Assembly: GCA_052144935.1 (NCBI GenBank)
Contig: JBKQPR010000214.1
Location: forward strand, 1 to 64,000
Origin: JOPF133 sp052144935
GTDB lineage: Bacteria; Acidobacteriota; Terriglobia; Bryobacterales; Bryobacteraceae
Reading direction: 5' to 3'
DNA: 64,000 bases
The notes under the pieces were generated by a model. The model did no database searches. It was not told the origin of the DNA and worked only from the letters and a program-made list of their open reading frames with translations. Made by a program: the position numbers and the translations under genes. Of this stretch, positions 43,262-52,202 are shown piece by piece (within the stretch, counting starts at the first letter, position 1; each line of letters begins with the position of its first letter).

Positions 43262-44328
43262 TGGCCATCGAGATCGTTCCGTACCTGCCCGCCCATGGGG
43301 CCGCGGTGCGGCGCTTCCACGAGCGCCTGGCCGCCGTGGGCGCCGACCCGGACATGCGGTTTCCCGAACCCTCCGACTCCGGTTGGATGCCAGGCACGCA
43401 GCTCTGGCTTGCCGTGGAGGGCGACGAGGTACGCGGCGGCTATATCCTGCGGCGCCAGACTTTTTCCTTCGGCGGCGAGACTCACCAGGTAGCCCACTAC
43501 CGGCTGCCGCTTTCCGAAGGCTTGGTGAATCGCGCCTATGCTCTGCTGGCCGTCCGCCTGGTTCGCGACGCGTTGAATCGCGAAGCCGAGCTGTACGCTC
43601 TCGGCATGGGCGGATGGGAGAAGCCGCTGCCCGAAATGCTGAAGCGCCTGAACTGGCGTATGGCGGCGGTTCCGTTCTACTTCAAGGCGCCGCATCCCTA
43701 CCGCTTCCTGCGTCAGATCCGCGCCCTGCGATCGTCCGCTTTCGGGCGCCTGGCTTGCGATGCGGCCGCCTTCAGCGGAGCCGGTTGGCTGGCGCTGTGG
43801 CTTGCCGGGGTTGCCCGCCGCACTAGCGGGCCAGCGCCGCTCGAAGCTCCGGCATCCTTCGCCGGCTGGGCCGATGCCGTATGGGAACGCTGCCGCACTC
43901 GCTACGCCATGGCCGCGGTGCGCGACGCCGCCACCCTCGACCGGCTCTATCCGCCGTCCGATCCGCGCTTCCTGCGCGTCCGCGCCGCCGGGGGCTGGGC
44001 CGTGCTTCTGGACACCGCCATGCACGGCCACAAGCAGTTCGGCGATCTCCGGGTGGGCACGATTGTGGATTCGCTCGCGCCGCCCGAAGACGCCGCCGTG
44101 GTGGTCCTCGCCGCGGCCCGGACCCTGGAAGAGCGCGGCGTGGATCTGATCGTTTCCAACCAACTACACCACGCCTGGTCGAGCGCCTTGCCCAAAGCCG
44201 GCTTTCGCCAGGCCCCCACGAATTTTCTGATCGCGATCTCTCCGGTCCTGGCCGCGCGGATCGAAGGCCGCGCGGACCTAGAGATCCATATGAACCGCGG
44301 CGATGGGGACGGGCCGATTCATCTGTAG
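43261..44328 (+). CDS. GNAT-like acyltransferase, ACP-coupled
   Basis: 355 aa. Two GNAT-like halves: LWLAVEGDEVRGGYILRRQTF at about 50-75, and VVLAAARTLEERGVDLIVSN with ALPKAGFRQAPTNFLIAI at the end. It lacks any membrane anchor. Overlap with the ACP gene suggests it takes its acyl group from that ACP, perhaps to N-acylate an amino sugar derived from the GMD product. The family is only recognisable at superfamily level. Confidence 0.65.
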   Translation: MAIEIVPYLPAHGAAVRRFHERLAAVGADPDMRFPEPSDSGWMPGTQLWLAVEGDEVRGGYILRRQTFSFGGETHQVAHYRLPLSEGLVNRAYALLAVRLVRDALNREAELYALGMGGWEKPLPEMLKRLNWRMAAVPFYFKAPHPYRFLRQIRALRSSAFGRLACDAAAFSGAGWLALWLAGVARRTSGPAPLEAPASFAGWADAVWERCRTRYAMAAVRDAATLDRLYPPSDPRFLRVRAAGGWAVLLDTAMHGHKQFGDLRVGTIVDSLAPPEDAAVVVLAAARTLEERGVDLIVSNQLHHAWSSALPKAGFRQAPTNFLIAISPVLAARIEGRADLEIHMNRGDGDGPIHL

Positions 44329-44367
44329 GAACGATCGCTTACCCGCATGTTAGACTAGACTGAACGC

Positions 44368-44922
44368 GTGGGCGGTCTGACTCCGGTATTCTGGCAAAAC
44401 ACGCTGCCGCTGATGGTCACGATTCTGGTCGCAGTGGGCGCGGCGACGCTTGCCGGATGGATCTCTAACGCGAACTTGTCCAAACGGATTGCTGACACCA
44501 ACGCGAGCCTGTCGAAACGCTTGGACGACACCAACGCGAGCCTGTCGAAGCGGATGGAGGACACCAACGCGAGCCTGTCGAGGCGGATGGAGGACACCAA
44601 CGCGAGCCTGTCGGAACGGATGAAGGACACCAACGCGAGCCTGTCGGAACGGATGAACGATCTCAACGCGAGCCTGTCGAAACGGATGGACGATCTCAAC
44701 GCGAGCCTGTCGGAACGGATGGACGATCTAAACACCAACCTGTCGAAACGGATGGACGATCTAAACACCAATCTGTCTAGGCGGATCGAGGAAAGCCACG
44801 CGAACCTGTCCGGCCGGCTGGACGACATCATCGCCCGCCTGGGGCGCATCGAGATCAAGCTGGAAGGCCATGAGGACCGCATCACCAGGCTCGAAGAGCG
44901 CACCTCCCCGCTCCGCCGTTAG
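44368..44922 (+). CDS. membrane-anchored hendecad-repeat coiled coil
   Basis: 184 aa from GTG 44368 (ATG 44413 possible). A membrane helix (about 13-32) precedes eleven successive 11-residue repeats of the type NASLSKRMDDT (34-154), then an ordinary coiled coil (RLGRIEIKLEGHEDRITRLEE). Hendecads give a straight, slightly right-handed coil. Each repeat is a 33-bp DNA unit with little divergence, so the copy number is likely to vary. Function unknown; an envelope spacer or scaffold fits. Confidence 0.75.
   Translation: MGGLTPVFWQNTLPLMVTILVAVGAATLAGWISNANLSKRIADTNASLSKRLDDTNASLSKRMEDTNASLSRRMEDTNASLSERMKDTNASLSERMNDLNASLSKRMDDLNASLSERMDDLNTNLSKRMDDLNTNLSRRIEESHANLSGRLDDIIARLGRIEIKLEGHEDRITRLEERTSPLRR
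44467..44829 (+). repeat. 33-bp tandem repeat (eleven copies)
   Basis: In-frame tandem units built on AACGCGAGCCTGTCG plus RAACGGATGGACGAYCTS-like sequence. Middle copies differ by few bases, outer ones more. Confidence 0.9.
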
Positions 44923-44941
44923 TCATCCCCGGCCTGGGCGA

Positions 44942-45325
44942 TCATGAACCCGGCGGCTTGTAGGCGACGCCCAGATCTTTCGCTATGACGGCGAAATGTT
45001 GGTCGGCCGTCCACAACTGCAAGCGCTCCGCCAGGGCGGAGGCGAGCCGGTGAACGTCGATCCAGCCGACGCCGCGCCCATGCAGGTTCCGATGGCGAAC
45101 GAACGCGACAACCTCGTGGTGGGGAACCATGCTCGCCTGATGCATTCGCTCATAGGTGGACAGGAACTTACTGCGGCCTCCACGATCGCCGATGAGGAGT
45201 TCGCCGTAGACCAATTCATGTCCGGCCACATTGTCGAGATTCAGGAGTCTCTCAAGTTCGTTTGCGTATGGATCCTGGTCGAAGAAATACCGAATCCACA
45301 CGGACGTATCGATCAGAATCATCAA
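44942..45325 (-). CDS. vapC: PIN-domain toxin
   Basis: 127 aa. MILIDTSVWIRYFFD gives the first Asp, LVYGELLIGDRGG the Glu, GWIDVHRLASALAERLQLWT the third acidic residue and ADQHFAVIA the last. Intact. It begins at the end of the antitoxin gene (4-bp overlap). Confidence 0.92.
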   Translation of the reverse strand: MMILIDTSVWIRYFFDQDPYANELERLLNLDNVAGHELVYGELLIGDRGGRSKFLSTYERMHQASMVPHHEVVAFVRHRNLHGRGVGWIDVHRLASALAERLQLWTADQHFAVIAKDLGVAYKPPGS

Positions 45326-45537
45326 GCCACCCTGCGTTTTTGAAATGGCTTCTCGCGACGTCTGGGGACGTCCTGCGCGTGTGGCTCCGTCCCACGAAAC
45401 TCTCTGAGGCGCTGGTACGCCGCGTGGCGCACCAAGGCCTCCAGGCCCAGACGGATGGTCTCGGTATCGGTGGCGGCGCCACAGGCCACCTTGGCCTCCC
45501 GAAGGAGTTTGTCATCGACGTTGAAGGTCTTCTTCAT
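45322..45537 (-). CDS. vapB: VapB-type antitoxin
   Basis: 71 aa from ATG 45537. MKKTFNVDDKLLREAKVACG followed by TDTETIRLGLEALVRHAAYQ is the VapB (DUF2191-like) ribbon-helix-helix signature. The basic C-terminus would bind the toxin. An upstream extension of the frame is not coding. Confidence 0.9.
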   Translation of the reverse strand: MKKTFNVDDKLLREAKVACGAATDTETIRLGLEALVRHAAYQRLREFRGTEPHAQDVPRRREKPFQKRRVA

Positions 45538-45665
45538 ACAGGCAATTGTCCCATATAGGTATGGCTTCCAGAACCATACCGCCGGCGCCCGGTGCCCGGT
45601 GCCGGGCGAACACGTTCCCGCCCGGCGCATCGGGGTTCCATTCTCTATACACTAAGAGACATACC

Positions 45666-46454
45666 ATGCGGGCGCTGGCAATCATGTATCACGACGTAGT
45701 GGAAGACGCCGCCTACGACTCCAGCGGCTTTCCCGGCGAGGGCGCCAACATCTACAAGCTCCGCCGCGAGGATTTTGCCCGGCAGCTTGAAGCCATTCGC
45801 GCGGCTGTGCCGGCCGGGGCCGTTTCGCTCATCCCTCGCCGCCGGGAGATCGCGGGTGCGCCGCCGGTGTTTCTCACTTTCGATGACGGCGGCGTCTCCT
45901 GCCACGCGCCCATCGCCGGAATGCTCGAACAACTCGGGTGGCGCGGCCATTTCTTCATCACCACCAGCCGCATCGGCACGCCGGGCTTTCTCGGTGAAGC
46001 GCAGTTACGCGACCTCCACCGCCGCGGGCACGTCATCGGCAGCCACTCCCACTCGCATCCCACCCGCATGGCCGCGCTGGCGCCGGACCGCATGGAAAGC
46101 GAGTGGCGCCAGAGCCTCGGACGCCTGGCCGACATCCTGGGCGAACCCGTGAAAGTGGCCTCCGTGCCGGGCGGTTATTACTCGCGCCTGGTGGGCCGCA
46201 CCGCCGCCGCCGCGGGCATCGAAGTGCTCTTCAATTCCGAGCCGACCGCCGCGGTCTGCCTCACCGATGGCTGCCTGGTGCTGGGCCGGTACGTGGTGAA
46301 GCGCGGGATGGGGCCGGAGTGGGCCGCCGGTTTCGCCGCCGGACGCCTCGGGCCGCGCTGGAGACAGACCGCCTTGTGGAAGGCCAAGCGCGTGGCCAAG
46401 GCCCTGGGCGGCGCCGCCTATCTCAAAGTGCGGCAGGCGATCCTCGACCGGTGA
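45666..46454 (+). CDS. polysaccharide deacetylase (NodB domain)
   Basis: 262 aa from ATG 45666. NodB motif 1 TFDDG at 71-75, motif 2 GSHSHSHPTR near 123-132 (metal-binding His), and VPGGYYSRL as motif 3. It removes N- or O-acetyl groups from a glycan or sugar precursor. No signal peptide is visible, so it may act on a cytoplasmic precursor. A stand-alone gene 128 bp from vapB. Confidence 0.9.
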   Translation: MRALAIMYHDVVEDAAYDSSGFPGEGANIYKLRREDFARQLEAIRAAVPAGAVSLIPRRREIAGAPPVFLTFDDGGVSCHAPIAGMLEQLGWRGHFFITTSRIGTPGFLGEAQLRDLHRRGHVIGSHSHSHPTRMAALAPDRMESEWRQSLGRLADILGEPVKVASVPGGYYSRLVGRTAAAAGIEVLFNSEPTAAVCLTDGCLVLGRYVVKRGMGPEWAAGFAAGRLGPRWRQTALWKAKRVAKALGGAAYLKVRQAILDR

Positions 46455-46635
46455 AACCTTCTACATACGCAGGCCGGCCAGGGTCGCGAGCGGCTCCGGT
46501 TAACCGCGATTCGGCCGCGAATCGGTAGCCCGCCAATCCACTGGAATCCACTGGCGCACGAGTTTGCTATGCTCGAAGATCCCAGGCCATAATGGGAGGG
46601 CGCCGTTGCCCCGCCTCGATCTGCGGGGATCCTTC

Positions 46636-48147
46636 ATGAGTTCTCCTTCCGGTCCCAGTACAAAGGTCGCCATCATTGGAGCAGGCCCCGCCGGCCTGAC
46701 GGCAGCGTACGTTCTGAGCAAAAACCGCGTGCCGGTCACCGTGCTGGAGTCCGATCCGGAATACGTCGGCGGGATTTCCCGAACCGTCCGGTACAAAGGG
46801 TTTCACTTCGATATCGGTGGTCACCGCTTCTTTTCCAAAGCCCAAGAGGTGGAGGATTTCTGGACCGAAATCCTGCCCGACGACATGCTGATCCGCCCGC
46901 GGTCGTCGCGCATCTTCTACCACGGCCAGTTCTTTTCCTACCCCTTGAAGGCCTTCGAGGCGCTCTTCAAGCTGGGATTCCTCGAATCCGCGCTCTGCGT
47001 GCTGTCTTATGGCAAAGCGTCGCTGTTTCCGCGTCCCAACCCTAAATCGTTCGAGGACTGGGTCACTAACCAGTTCGGCGAACGGCTCTTCCGCATCTTC
47101 TTCAAGACTTATACGGAGAAGGTGTGGGGGATGAGCTGCAAAGACATCTCCGCGGACTGGGCTGCGCAACGCATTCAAGGGCTTTCCATGGCCTCCGCCA
47201 TCCGCAATGCGATCCTGCCGAAACGCCGGCCCAAGGACCGGAAAGAAACCATCAAGACCCTGATCGACACCTTCCGCTATCCCCGCAAGGGCCCCGGAAT
47301 GATGTGGGAGACCTGCGCCCGCAAAGTGCGCGAGATGGGCGGCGAGGTCCTTCTGGGACAGCCCGTCCAACACTGCACCTATCTTCCGGAGCAAGGGCAG
47401 TGGCGGGTGGATTACGGTGTGCCCGGCAAGGGCGCCGAAAGCCTCCTGGCGCGCGATGTCATCTCCTCCGCGCCAATCCGGCTGTTGATGAATGCGCTCA
47501 CCCCCCAGCCTTCGCCAAAAGCCCTCGCCGCCGCCAATGCTCTGAAGTACCGGGACTTTCTGACCGTCGCGCTGATCCTCAAGGAGCGCAACCGCTTCTC
47601 CGATAATTGGATCTACATTCACGACCCCTCGGTGAAAGTGGGGCGGGTCCAGAACTTCAAATCCTGGTCGCCCGAGATGGTTCCCGATCCCGCCTATTGC
47701 TGCTACGGCCTGGAGTACTTTTGCTTTGAAGGTGACGGCCTCTGGGCGTCCGCCGATAGCGATCTGATCGAGTTGGCCACGCGCGAGCTGGAAAAGATCG
47801 GACTCGCCCGGCCCGCCGACGTAGTCGATGGATGCGTCGTCCGCCAGGCCAAGGCTTACCCGGTTTACGATGACGACTACGCGCGGAACGTCGCCATCAT
47901 CCGCGAAGAGCTGGCCCGAGACTACCCCGGGCTGCACCTGGTCGGCCGCAATGGGATGCACAAGTACAACAACCAGGATCATGCCATGATGACGGCCATG
48001 CTGACCGCCCAGAATATCCTTCTCGGGCGGCAAGCCTACGACGTCTGGCAAGTGAACCAGGACGCCGAGTACCTGGAGGCCGGCAGCGCCGGATCGCAAT
48101 CCGCCGCGAGCGGCCTGCGCACCCATCCGTCGCGGGTTTCGCCTTAA
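46636..48147 (+). CDS. FAD-dependent UDP-galactopyranose mutase-like oxidoreductase
   Basis: 503 aa from ATG 46636 (frame open from 46564). FAD fold VAIIGAGPAGLTAAYVL (GAGPAG 15-20), then GGISRTVRYKGFHFDIGGHR, the GGH motif, and LHLVGRNGMHKYNNQDHAM, which binds FAD at the C-terminus. GRNGMHKYNNQDH is typical of the mutase-like flavoproteins in polysaccharide loci that act on nucleotide or lipid-linked sugars. Ordinary UDP-Gal mutases are near 370 aa, so this is the longer relative. Its substrate is unknown. Confidence 0.8.
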   Translation: MSSPSGPSTKVAIIGAGPAGLTAAYVLSKNRVPVTVLESDPEYVGGISRTVRYKGFHFDIGGHRFFSKAQEVEDFWTEILPDDMLIRPRSSRIFYHGQFFSYPLKAFEALFKLGFLESALCVLSYGKASLFPRPNPKSFEDWVTNQFGERLFRIFFKTYTEKVWGMSCKDISADWAAQRIQGLSMASAIRNAILPKRRPKDRKETIKTLIDTFRYPRKGPGMMWETCARKVREMGGEVLLGQPVQHCTYLPEQGQWRVDYGVPGKGAESLLARDVISSAPIRLLMNALTPQPSPKALAAANALKYRDFLTVALILKERNRFSDNWIYIHDPSVKVGRVQNFKSWSPEMVPDPAYCCYGLEYFCFEGDGLWASADSDLIELATRELEKIGLARPADVVDGCVVRQAKAYPVYDDDYARNVAIIREELARDYPGLHLVGRNGMHKYNNQDHAMMTAMLTAQNILLGRQAYDVWQVNQDAEYLEAGSAGSQSAASGLRTHPSRVSP

Positions 48148-48373
48148 ATGTGCGACTCTCGGGCGCTGCCGGCACATCGCGCAAACCGCTGATCCGTCTG
48201 CCCGCGCCGTGCGCACCAGCCAGGACCGGTCGCTCCGCAGGCGCTTGCGAAAAGGCATTGATGGCAATGCGGCATGGGCGGGGTTTACCAAAGCGGTGGG
48301 ATGGGAAAACGGCACGGCGCCATCCGGGGTACATCGATCCCTGCGTCCCGCGGCTGGCTCGTTGCAGTAAGCC

Positions 48374-49978
48374 TCAATCAAGCGGTGTGTGCGAGCGGTT
48401 GGCGTCCAGCCAGCGCGCCGCCCCTGGCGCATCGGTCACCTCCTGGCGCAACACGGCCAGCAGCAGATCCTGAATCAGGACGGTATTGAAGGGAGCCTCG
48501 TATGAAAGTCCCTGATGCTGCCCGGCCAGCTTGAAAAAGAAGGGAATCCGCGGATCGAACTTGTCGTGAATCAACTCCGCCTCGCGATATGGATGATCGG
48601 TTGTGATCAGCACGCTGGTATCGTCCCACGTGCGGGCGCTTTCCATGGATTGGCGCAACTCGCCCAACGTCCGGTCGAGCAGCGCCAGGCTGTCGATGTA
48701 GCCCTTCACGGGAGAATTCGACAGGTCGAAGCGGCCAGTCTGGCGGTTATACCCAAAGGGCGCGTGCGGCACCGGGAGATGCACGTAGGTGAACTGGAAC
48801 TGCGGGTTGTTGACGGTCGCTTTGGCGGCCGCCACGACGCTGCGATAGGTCGCTATGTGCTGCTTCAGCGACAAAGACTGGCCGAACGGGGAAAGCAGGG
48901 TGGTTTCGAAAAGGCTCTCGGCCTCACCGGAGAGGGCGGCCCGGAAGGTGCGGCCCATGCTGTTGTGTTGCATGGCCATCTCCCACCATTCGCAGGAGAC
49001 CAGGTCATTCCGGAACAGGCCGCAGTAGGGGTGGAACCAACCTACCACGGCGGTATTCAGCCCCAGGGCGCGCGCTCTGCCAAAGACGTTCGGCTCCCGG
49101 GTCAGAGAGAACCAGGAACGATTCGCGTCGCGGTAGCGTATCTCCAGGTGGTACGGTCCCTTGTAAGAAACCTCGTCTACGAGCCTCCCGGTAACGTAAC
49201 CCGGTATGGAAATAGGAGTTTCCGGTCCGGGCGGGTGCGCGTTGGAGGCAAACAGCGTTTCTCCGCGCAGGCGGTCGATCTGAGGTAATGACAGGGAGGG
49301 ATCGCGGTCCTCGAAAGTCAGTGAGTAGTCCCACTCATCGCAAATGATCCACAGAACCCGGGGCAATTCACGGGCGGTGGGAATAGGCGGCGCCAGCCTT
49401 ACCCGGAACTCGGAATCGTCGTAATGCACCGCCTTCCAGACCGCCTGCCCAAAGGTCAGCGGGACCAGCGGCAAAAAGAACGCCACCACTCCGGCGGCGA
49501 TATGGGAGGCCGGGCGATAGTGCAAGGCAATCAGCCAAACCACCACGGCGCCCAAGGCAATGGCGATCAGCAGGACTCCGCGCGGGCCCACCAGCTCGAA
49601 CAGAGGCGAGCGCAGGTATTTGAACTCGACGGAAAGGACCGAGCGAATAGCGTTCAAAGGCACCGCCAGCGACACCAGAAATGCCATCCGCACCCAGCGG
49701 AACCAGGAGGGCGACAGATAGCGCCGGGCGGCCGTTACCGCCACCCAGAGAACCACGGCCCCGATTAACACGTCCGTGATCGCCGCGTAGTATACGGCGG
49801 GCGTGGGAGGCGTCTTCATGAGGTAGGTGTCCGCGCGGCCATACGTCAGGATTTCCGACCAGACCCTCAGGAAGGCGAGATTCACCAGGGAAAGCGCCAC
49901 CGCCAGGTCGCGTTTGGGGGAGGTTTTGGAAGTCGTAGACCTGCCGTGAGCCTCTGACGCGGCCGCGGAAATACGCAT
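48374..49978 (-). CDS. membrane sulfatase/alkaline-phosphatase-fold protein
   Basis: 534 aa. Four membrane helices in the first 190 residues, then a sulfatase-like domain: VLWIICDEWDYSLTFEDRDP, NAHPPGPETPISIPGYVTGR with Thr as likely nucleophile, FTYVHLPVPHAPFGYN and DDTSVLITTDHPYREAELIH (metal His). Similar proteins move phosphoethanolamine or phosphoglycerol groups. Likely modifies an envelope glycan or lipid from outside. Its own operon. Confidence 0.82.
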   Translation of the reverse strand: MRISAAASEAHGRSTTSKTSPKRDLAVALSLVNLAFLRVWSEILTYGRADTYLMKTPPTPAVYYAAITDVLIGAVVLWVAVTAARRYLSPSWFRWVRMAFLVSLAVPLNAIRSVLSVEFKYLRSPLFELVGPRGVLLIAIALGAVVVWLIALHYRPASHIAAGVVAFFLPLVPLTFGQAVWKAVHYDDSEFRVRLAPPIPTARELPRVLWIICDEWDYSLTFEDRDPSLSLPQIDRLRGETLFASNAHPPGPETPISIPGYVTGRLVDEVSYKGPYHLEIRYRDANRSWFSLTREPNVFGRARALGLNTAVVGWFHPYCGLFRNDLVSCEWWEMAMQHNSMGRTFRAALSGEAESLFETTLLSPFGQSLSLKQHIATYRSVVAAAKATVNNPQFQFTYVHLPVPHAPFGYNRQTGRFDLSNSPVKGYIDSLALLDRTLGELRQSMESARTWDDTSVLITTDHPYREAELIHDKFDPRIPFFFKLAGQHQGLSYEAPFNTVLIQDLLLAVLRQEVTDAPGAARWLDANRSHTPLD

Positions 49979-50432
49979 CTGTAACAGGGTACCACCGGCC
50001 CACCCGCCGGTTCCGGCAGCTACTCGTGGGGCGACAAGATACTGGAGTTCCGCAGAATCAATTCAAAAGGCGGCGCGCATTCTTCGCGCCGGTCTGTACC
50101 ACCTGCGGCGGAAGGAGGTATAGGTGGTTTGGACCGCGGTTACATACGCAGATGAGTCATATGTGAACAAGTAAGTTGTCCCCCTGACTCAGCCAGCCAC
50201 CAGATCCTGTGGCGGGGCAGCCCGCGCGGCGCACCCTGCGCTACTCGGCGAAGCGGCGGCTGAGTGAAACGGACGCCTACTTGTGTGCAGGGGGAAATTG
50301 GGCTTCGCAGCACCCGTGAGCGGGCCAACATCCACCTGAGGCCGTAGCCACCGTAGCCACCCCACCGAACCCACCACACCGAACCCACCGCCAGTTGGTT
50401 TGACCGCCGTCTTTGGCATGATAAACTTCTAG
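49979..50432. other. non-coding stretch
   Basis: About 450 bp between divergent genes. 50341-50390 contains short imperfect tandem repeats (CGTAGCCAC twice, ACCGAACCCA twice). No gene or clear promoter. Confidence 0.4.
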
Positions 50433-50669
50433 ATGGCGCTGTACGCCATGAGAGAATCTCACCCGGCACAAACACGGTTCGGCGGTTTTTGGAGAGTGTT
50501 CCCGCTCCTGCTGGTTCTCCTCATCGGTACGGAGCGCGAAGCGCGCGGTTATACGGATCCGGGGACCGGCGCGATGATCTGGCAGATGCTGGTTGCCGGG
50601 GTTGTCGGCGCGGCCTTTTATTTTCGAAGGTTCACCACCTGGTTTAAGAAAAAAGGCCGTAAGGATTGA
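50433..50669 (+). CDS. small membrane protein, YTDPGTG type
   Basis: 78 aa. A signal-like first helix (VFPLLLVLLIGT) ends before YTDPGTGAMIWQMLVAGVVG, a second membrane helix, and a very basic tail FRRFTTWFKKKGRKD. I recognise the YTDPGTG block as recurring in small proteins beside surface-glycan genes but know no function. Its stop overlaps the start of the methyltransferase gene (TTGA), so they are co-translated. Confidence 0.75.
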   Translation: MALYAMRESHPAQTRFGGFWRVFPLLLVLLIGTEREARGYTDPGTGAMIWQMLVAGVVGAAFYFRRFTTWFKKKGRKD

Positions 50670-52129
50670 CCCTTTCAGCTTCTTCAACAGACGAGCCGCC
50701 GCAGAGTTCCCCGGCGGCTTCGTTTCGCGATCCGGCCGGTGCCGTGTTCGCATTCGAGGGGCGCATTTTCCGCGTCGTGAATGCGGCCGGCGTGGACGAT
50801 CTGACGGCGTTCCTGAACTCGCCATCCGCTCAGGCGGCGGTACGGGCGGGCACCGTAGTGCGCAGCGACCTTCTCTCCGGCGAAATTTTGGAACGGCCCT
50901 CCATTCGCGCTTTCTTCGAGCATTCTTCCGGCCGGCTCCTGCTGGAGCACGAGCGCATTGCGTTCCCCAGTTTTCCATACGAATGGCCGCCGGAGATGTT
51001 GTATGCCGCCGGTGAGCTGACTCTCGATTTGGCACAATCGCTGCTGGCCGGCGGCCTCGGGATCAAAGACGGAACGCCTTACAATATTTTGTTTCGGGGG
51101 CCCGATCCGGTTTTCATCGACGTATTGTCGTTCGAGCGGCGGCAGCCGGGCGACCCCACGTGGCTTCCCTACGCGCAGTTCATCCGCACCTTTCTTCTGC
51201 CGTTGCTGGCCAACAAGCATTTCGGCTTGGGGCTGGACCAGATTCTGACGACCCGCCGCGACGGCCTGGAGCCCGAGGAGATCTATCGCTGGTCGCGGCC
51301 CCTGCAACGCCTGAAGCCGCCGTTCCTTTCGCTGGTCTCGATGCCGACGTGGCTGGGCGGCAAGCACGACCAGGACGACCAGAGCATCTACCGCAAGAAG
51401 ACGCTGGACGATCCGGAAAAAGCCCGCTTCATTTTGAACGTGCTGTTCAACGGACTGCGCCGGAGCCTGCGTAAAGTGGCGCCGCGAGCCAGCCAGATCT
51501 CGGCCTGGACCGATTACATGGCGTCCAACAACAATTATTCGGCGGACCATTTCGCGGCCAAGCAGCGTTTCGTGACCGAGGCGTTGGCCGAGTTCGCCCC
51601 CCGGCGGGTCTTGGATGTGGGCTGCAATACCGGCCATTTCAGCGCGCTGGCGGCGAAATCGGGGGCCGCGGTGGTGGCCATCGACTACGATCCGGTGGTG
51701 GCTGGCAGCGTGTGGCGCAATGCCCGCGCCGAAAAGTTGAACATCCTGCCGCTGGTAGTCAATTTGACGCGGCCTACACCCAGCACCGGCTGGCGCAACC
51801 GCGAGTGGCCCTCTTTCCTGGACCGCGCGCGGGGGGCTTTCGACGGCGTGCTGATGCTGGCGGTGATCCACCATATGCTGGTCACCGAGCGGGTACCACT
51901 GGCGGAGATCATGGAAGTGGCGGCGGAGCTCACCACGAAGATCCTGATTGTGGAGTTCATCTCGCCGGAAGACTCCATGTTTCGGCGCCTCACCCGCGGG
52001 CGTGACGAACTGCACAAGGACCTCACGGTGGGGCTGTTCGAGGAGTGCTGCCGGCGGCACTTCGACATCGTACGGGTGCAGCACGTGGAGAATTCCACCC
52101 GCTGGCTGTACTTGTTGAAGAAGCGGTGA
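50666..52129 (+). CDS. class I SAM methyltransferase with N-terminal extension
   Basis: 487 aa from a TTG coupled to the upstream stop. The N-terminal 280 residues are kinase-like in places (GIKDGTPYNILFRG, then PVFIDVLSFERR, as in aminoglycoside-phosphotransferase loops). The methyltransferase domain starts near 310 with VLDVGCNTGHFSALAAKSGA, VVAIDYDPV, and GVLMLAVIHHMLVTERVP. Pairing with the YTDPGTG membrane protein suggests work at the membrane on a glycan or lipid. Confidence 0.8.
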   Translation: MTLSASSTDEPPQSSPAASFRDPAGAVFAFEGRIFRVVNAAGVDDLTAFLNSPSAQAAVRAGTVVRSDLLSGEILERPSIRAFFEHSSGRLLLEHERIAFPSFPYEWPPEMLYAAGELTLDLAQSLLAGGLGIKDGTPYNILFRGPDPVFIDVLSFERRQPGDPTWLPYAQFIRTFLLPLLANKHFGLGLDQILTTRRDGLEPEEIYRWSRPLQRLKPPFLSLVSMPTWLGGKHDQDDQSIYRKKTLDDPEKARFILNVLFNGLRRSLRKVAPRASQISAWTDYMASNNNYSADHFAAKQRFVTEALAEFAPRRVLDVGCNTGHFSALAAKSGAAVVAIDYDPVVAGSVWRNARAEKLNILPLVVNLTRPTPSTGWRNREWPSFLDRARGAFDGVLMLAVIHHMLVTERVPLAEIMEVAAELTTKILIVEFISPEDSMFRRLTRGRDELHKDLTVGLFEECCRRHFDIVRVQHVENSTRWLYLLKKR

Positions 52130-52202
52130 GGGCGGCCAGCACACCGGCACGCGAGCCCGTTGGAAAGCGTGGCGGCGCACCATTCCACAGCGCCGGCGGA
52201 CC

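Noticed and set aside
44467..44829. CRISPR array or other non-coding tandem repeat
   Set aside because: The 33-bp unit is in frame, without spacers, and encodes a continuous coiled coil.
46567..48432. 621-codon open frame on the minus strand
   Set aside because: Exact antisense of the mutase-like flavoprotein gene; high G+C makes long shadow frames. Its sequence has no domain logic.
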